NCBI GenBank assembly: GCA_934454585.1
Contig: CAKSFP010000012.1
Span: forward strand, 13,662-77,661
Direction: 5' to 3'
DNA length: 64,000 nt
DNA from: an uncultured Clostridia bacterium
GTDB lineage: Bacteria > Bacillota > Clostridia > UMGS1810
The notes beneath the pieces were generated by a model that saw only the letters and a program-made list of their open reading frames with translations, was not told the origin of the DNA and did no database searches. Within the stretch, counting starts at the first letter, position 1; every line of letters begins with the position of its first letter. Of the stretch, positions 63,039 through 64,000 are shown piece after piece. Position numbers and translations under genes: made by a program.

Positions 63039-63608
63039 ATGATTGATATATGCGTATGCGATGCCGAAAACAAATTATATGAAAATAAAATTATTGGTAC
63101 AAATGATAAAGTGATATTTATAACAGGAATTTGTGCCGTTATACAATGCTTTGATAATGGGTTTTATACCTATTGTGCAGTAAACTTAAACACATTAAAA
63201 AAGAAATACTTATCAAAAAGAAAAAATCCGATTTTAAAAGAAAATTATGAGCAATTGGCTCAAAAGGTGAACAAACTTGATATAAATAAAAATGATATGA
63301 CTTTGATTACAACAAGATATGACCGTGCAAACAATCTGCTCCGTCATATCTTTTCATGTATATTGCCGACAGAAGGTTTTTCATTCCGTAAAAATCAGCT
63401 TGACTTAGCTATAGAAATGCTAAACGGTCTGCAAACAAAAAATGTAGCCTTGATGGAAGCCGAAGTCGGAACGGGTAAAACACATGCATATATCATTGCT
63501 GTAATTATCTATATGCTGGTTGATTTGATAAAGGTGATTTACATTTACAAAGATAAAAGAGTAGAAATTGTATGGAATTTCAAAGGAAAAGAGGAGGAAT
63601 ACGTCTAA
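63039..63608 (+). pseudogene. Chimeric ORF: DinG-like helicase start joined to serine-recombinase tail
   Basis: Residues 1 to about 155 look like the start of a DinG/Rad3-type helicase of mobile elements, ending in Walker A MEAEVGTGKTHAYIIA. The frame then changes character to LVDLIKVIYIYKDKRVEIVW, the usual C-terminal end of large serine recombinases. Helicase motifs and the recombinase catalytic part are missing, so a deletion appears to have fused two genes in frame (189 aa). It is unlikely to be functional. Confidence 0.65.
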
Positions 63609-63820
63609 AGATTGTAGTGTTCATAAGTTCTAATGATTGATTTACGCCGTGTCAAGGGATGTTATATCTTTTGATGCGGTGTTTTTCTATAAAAAATATG
63701 TAAATCCTAAAGGTATTTGCATGGTAAAAATTGACGTTTGGTATTAAATATGATACTATAATCATATAAAAAAGCCGAAAATATTAGAAATTTTTTTGTT
63801 CACCTACTTGACAAAATAAT
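63609..63820. other. Non-coding stretch in the element scar
   Basis: A/T-rich sequence with no gene recognised. A TTGACA-like box near 63809 could be a promoter remnant before the integrase fragment. Confidence 0.4.
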
Positions 63821-64000
63821 ATGACAATAAAGGCAACAGAATACAGACTGTTTCCGGAGGAAATACAACAAACTAGCTCCTTATTTCGAGGAAAAAGGAA
63901 TAACACTCGGCGAACTTACCGCCGAGGATATTCAAGATTTTTATGATGTTCAGCTTGAGCGTGTAACGGCAAATACGGTAATTCATTATCACGCAATTAT
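63821..64000 (+). pseudogene. Tyrosine integrase fragment (SAM-like domain), runs off window
   Basis: From 63870 the frame reads KLAPYFEEKGITLGELTAED and then IQDFYDVQLERVTANTVIHY, the N-terminal SAM-like domain of a tyrosine recombinase. The nearby ATG at 63821 is in another frame (MTIKATEYRLFPEEIQQ) and soon goes out of register, so the 5' end is damaged. The catalytic domain would lie to the right of the window. Confidence 0.65.

Noticed and set aside
1..64000. CRISPR arrays, rRNA or tRNA genes
   Set aside because: No regularly spaced short repeats with unique spacers, and no tRNA or rRNA signatures, were found in the non-coding stretches.

Overview
The window looks like part of a chromosome from an anaerobic, probably gut-dwelling, Clostridia-type Firmicute. 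Evidence: strong GGAGG-type ribosome binding sites, SLH-anchored surface proteins in place of Sus-type outer-membrane genes, Bacillus/Clostridia-type lipoprotein binding-protein importers with YesM/YesN/YesS-like regulators, and Firmicute mobile-element debris. The genus cannot be fixed from sequence alone. SLH-rich pectin degraders such as Monoglobus are a plausible comparison, but that is inference.

Region 1 (1 to about 14,540) is the repressor-proximal part of a Mu-like transposable prophage that continues beyond the left edge. A repressor, an ImmA-type protease and a small membrane protein face right. Everything else faces left: small early genes, a DDE transposase (MuA-like), an AAA ATPase (MuB-like), an AbrB/zinc protein, GemA, Mor, Mu gp25/26/27-like proteins, a NusG-like protein, then terminase, an SPP1 gp6-like portal and a minor capsid protein. 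The control region has overlapping face-to-face promoters with palindromic operators. The prophage appears to be inserted in a gene for an SLH surface protein, whose downstream part resumes at about 14.51 to 14.55 kb without start codon, RBS or signal peptide.

Region 2 (14.5 to 33.1 kb, all rightward) is a GC-richer glycan-use locus: two SLH-anchored surface proteins, an LplB/LplC-type permease pair and lipoprotein, a membrane-bound AraC regulator (YesS-like), a GH105 unsaturated rhamnogalacturonyl hydrolase, a GH106-like putative alpha-L-rhamnosidase and a GDPD phosphodiesterase. A nearly identical 393/394-bp hairpin-rich element lies on each side of the GH105/GH106 segment, which also holds an IS30 remnant.

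Region 3 (33.8 to 62.2 kb, all rightward, clearly more AT-rich) is a second glycan locus. It has two large secreted multidomain proteins (one a candidate unclassified glycosidase), another SLH pair with the same architecture as in region 2, a GH13 enzyme, a MalFG-type importer with a GH78 gene lodged between the permeases, a YesM/YesN two-component system, an RpiB-like isomerase, a second GH78, a GH36 alpha-galactosidase and an SGNH esterase. Together regions 2 and 3 fit capture, import and intracellular breakdown of rhamnose- and galactose-containing pectic (rhamnogalacturonan-type) oligosaccharides. No importer ATPase is present, so a shared one elsewhere is expected.

Region 4 (62.2 to 64 kb) is a decayed mobile-element scar: a sigma-like protein, a chimeric DinG-like/serine-recombinase ORF, and a tyrosine integrase fragment. 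The most unusual items are a family of palindromic elements with a conserved loop of about 42 nt and compensatory stem changes shared by phage and chromosome, the repeated SLH two-protein architecture, the NusG-like phage protein followed by a long structured leader, and the 1612-aa putative enzyme.
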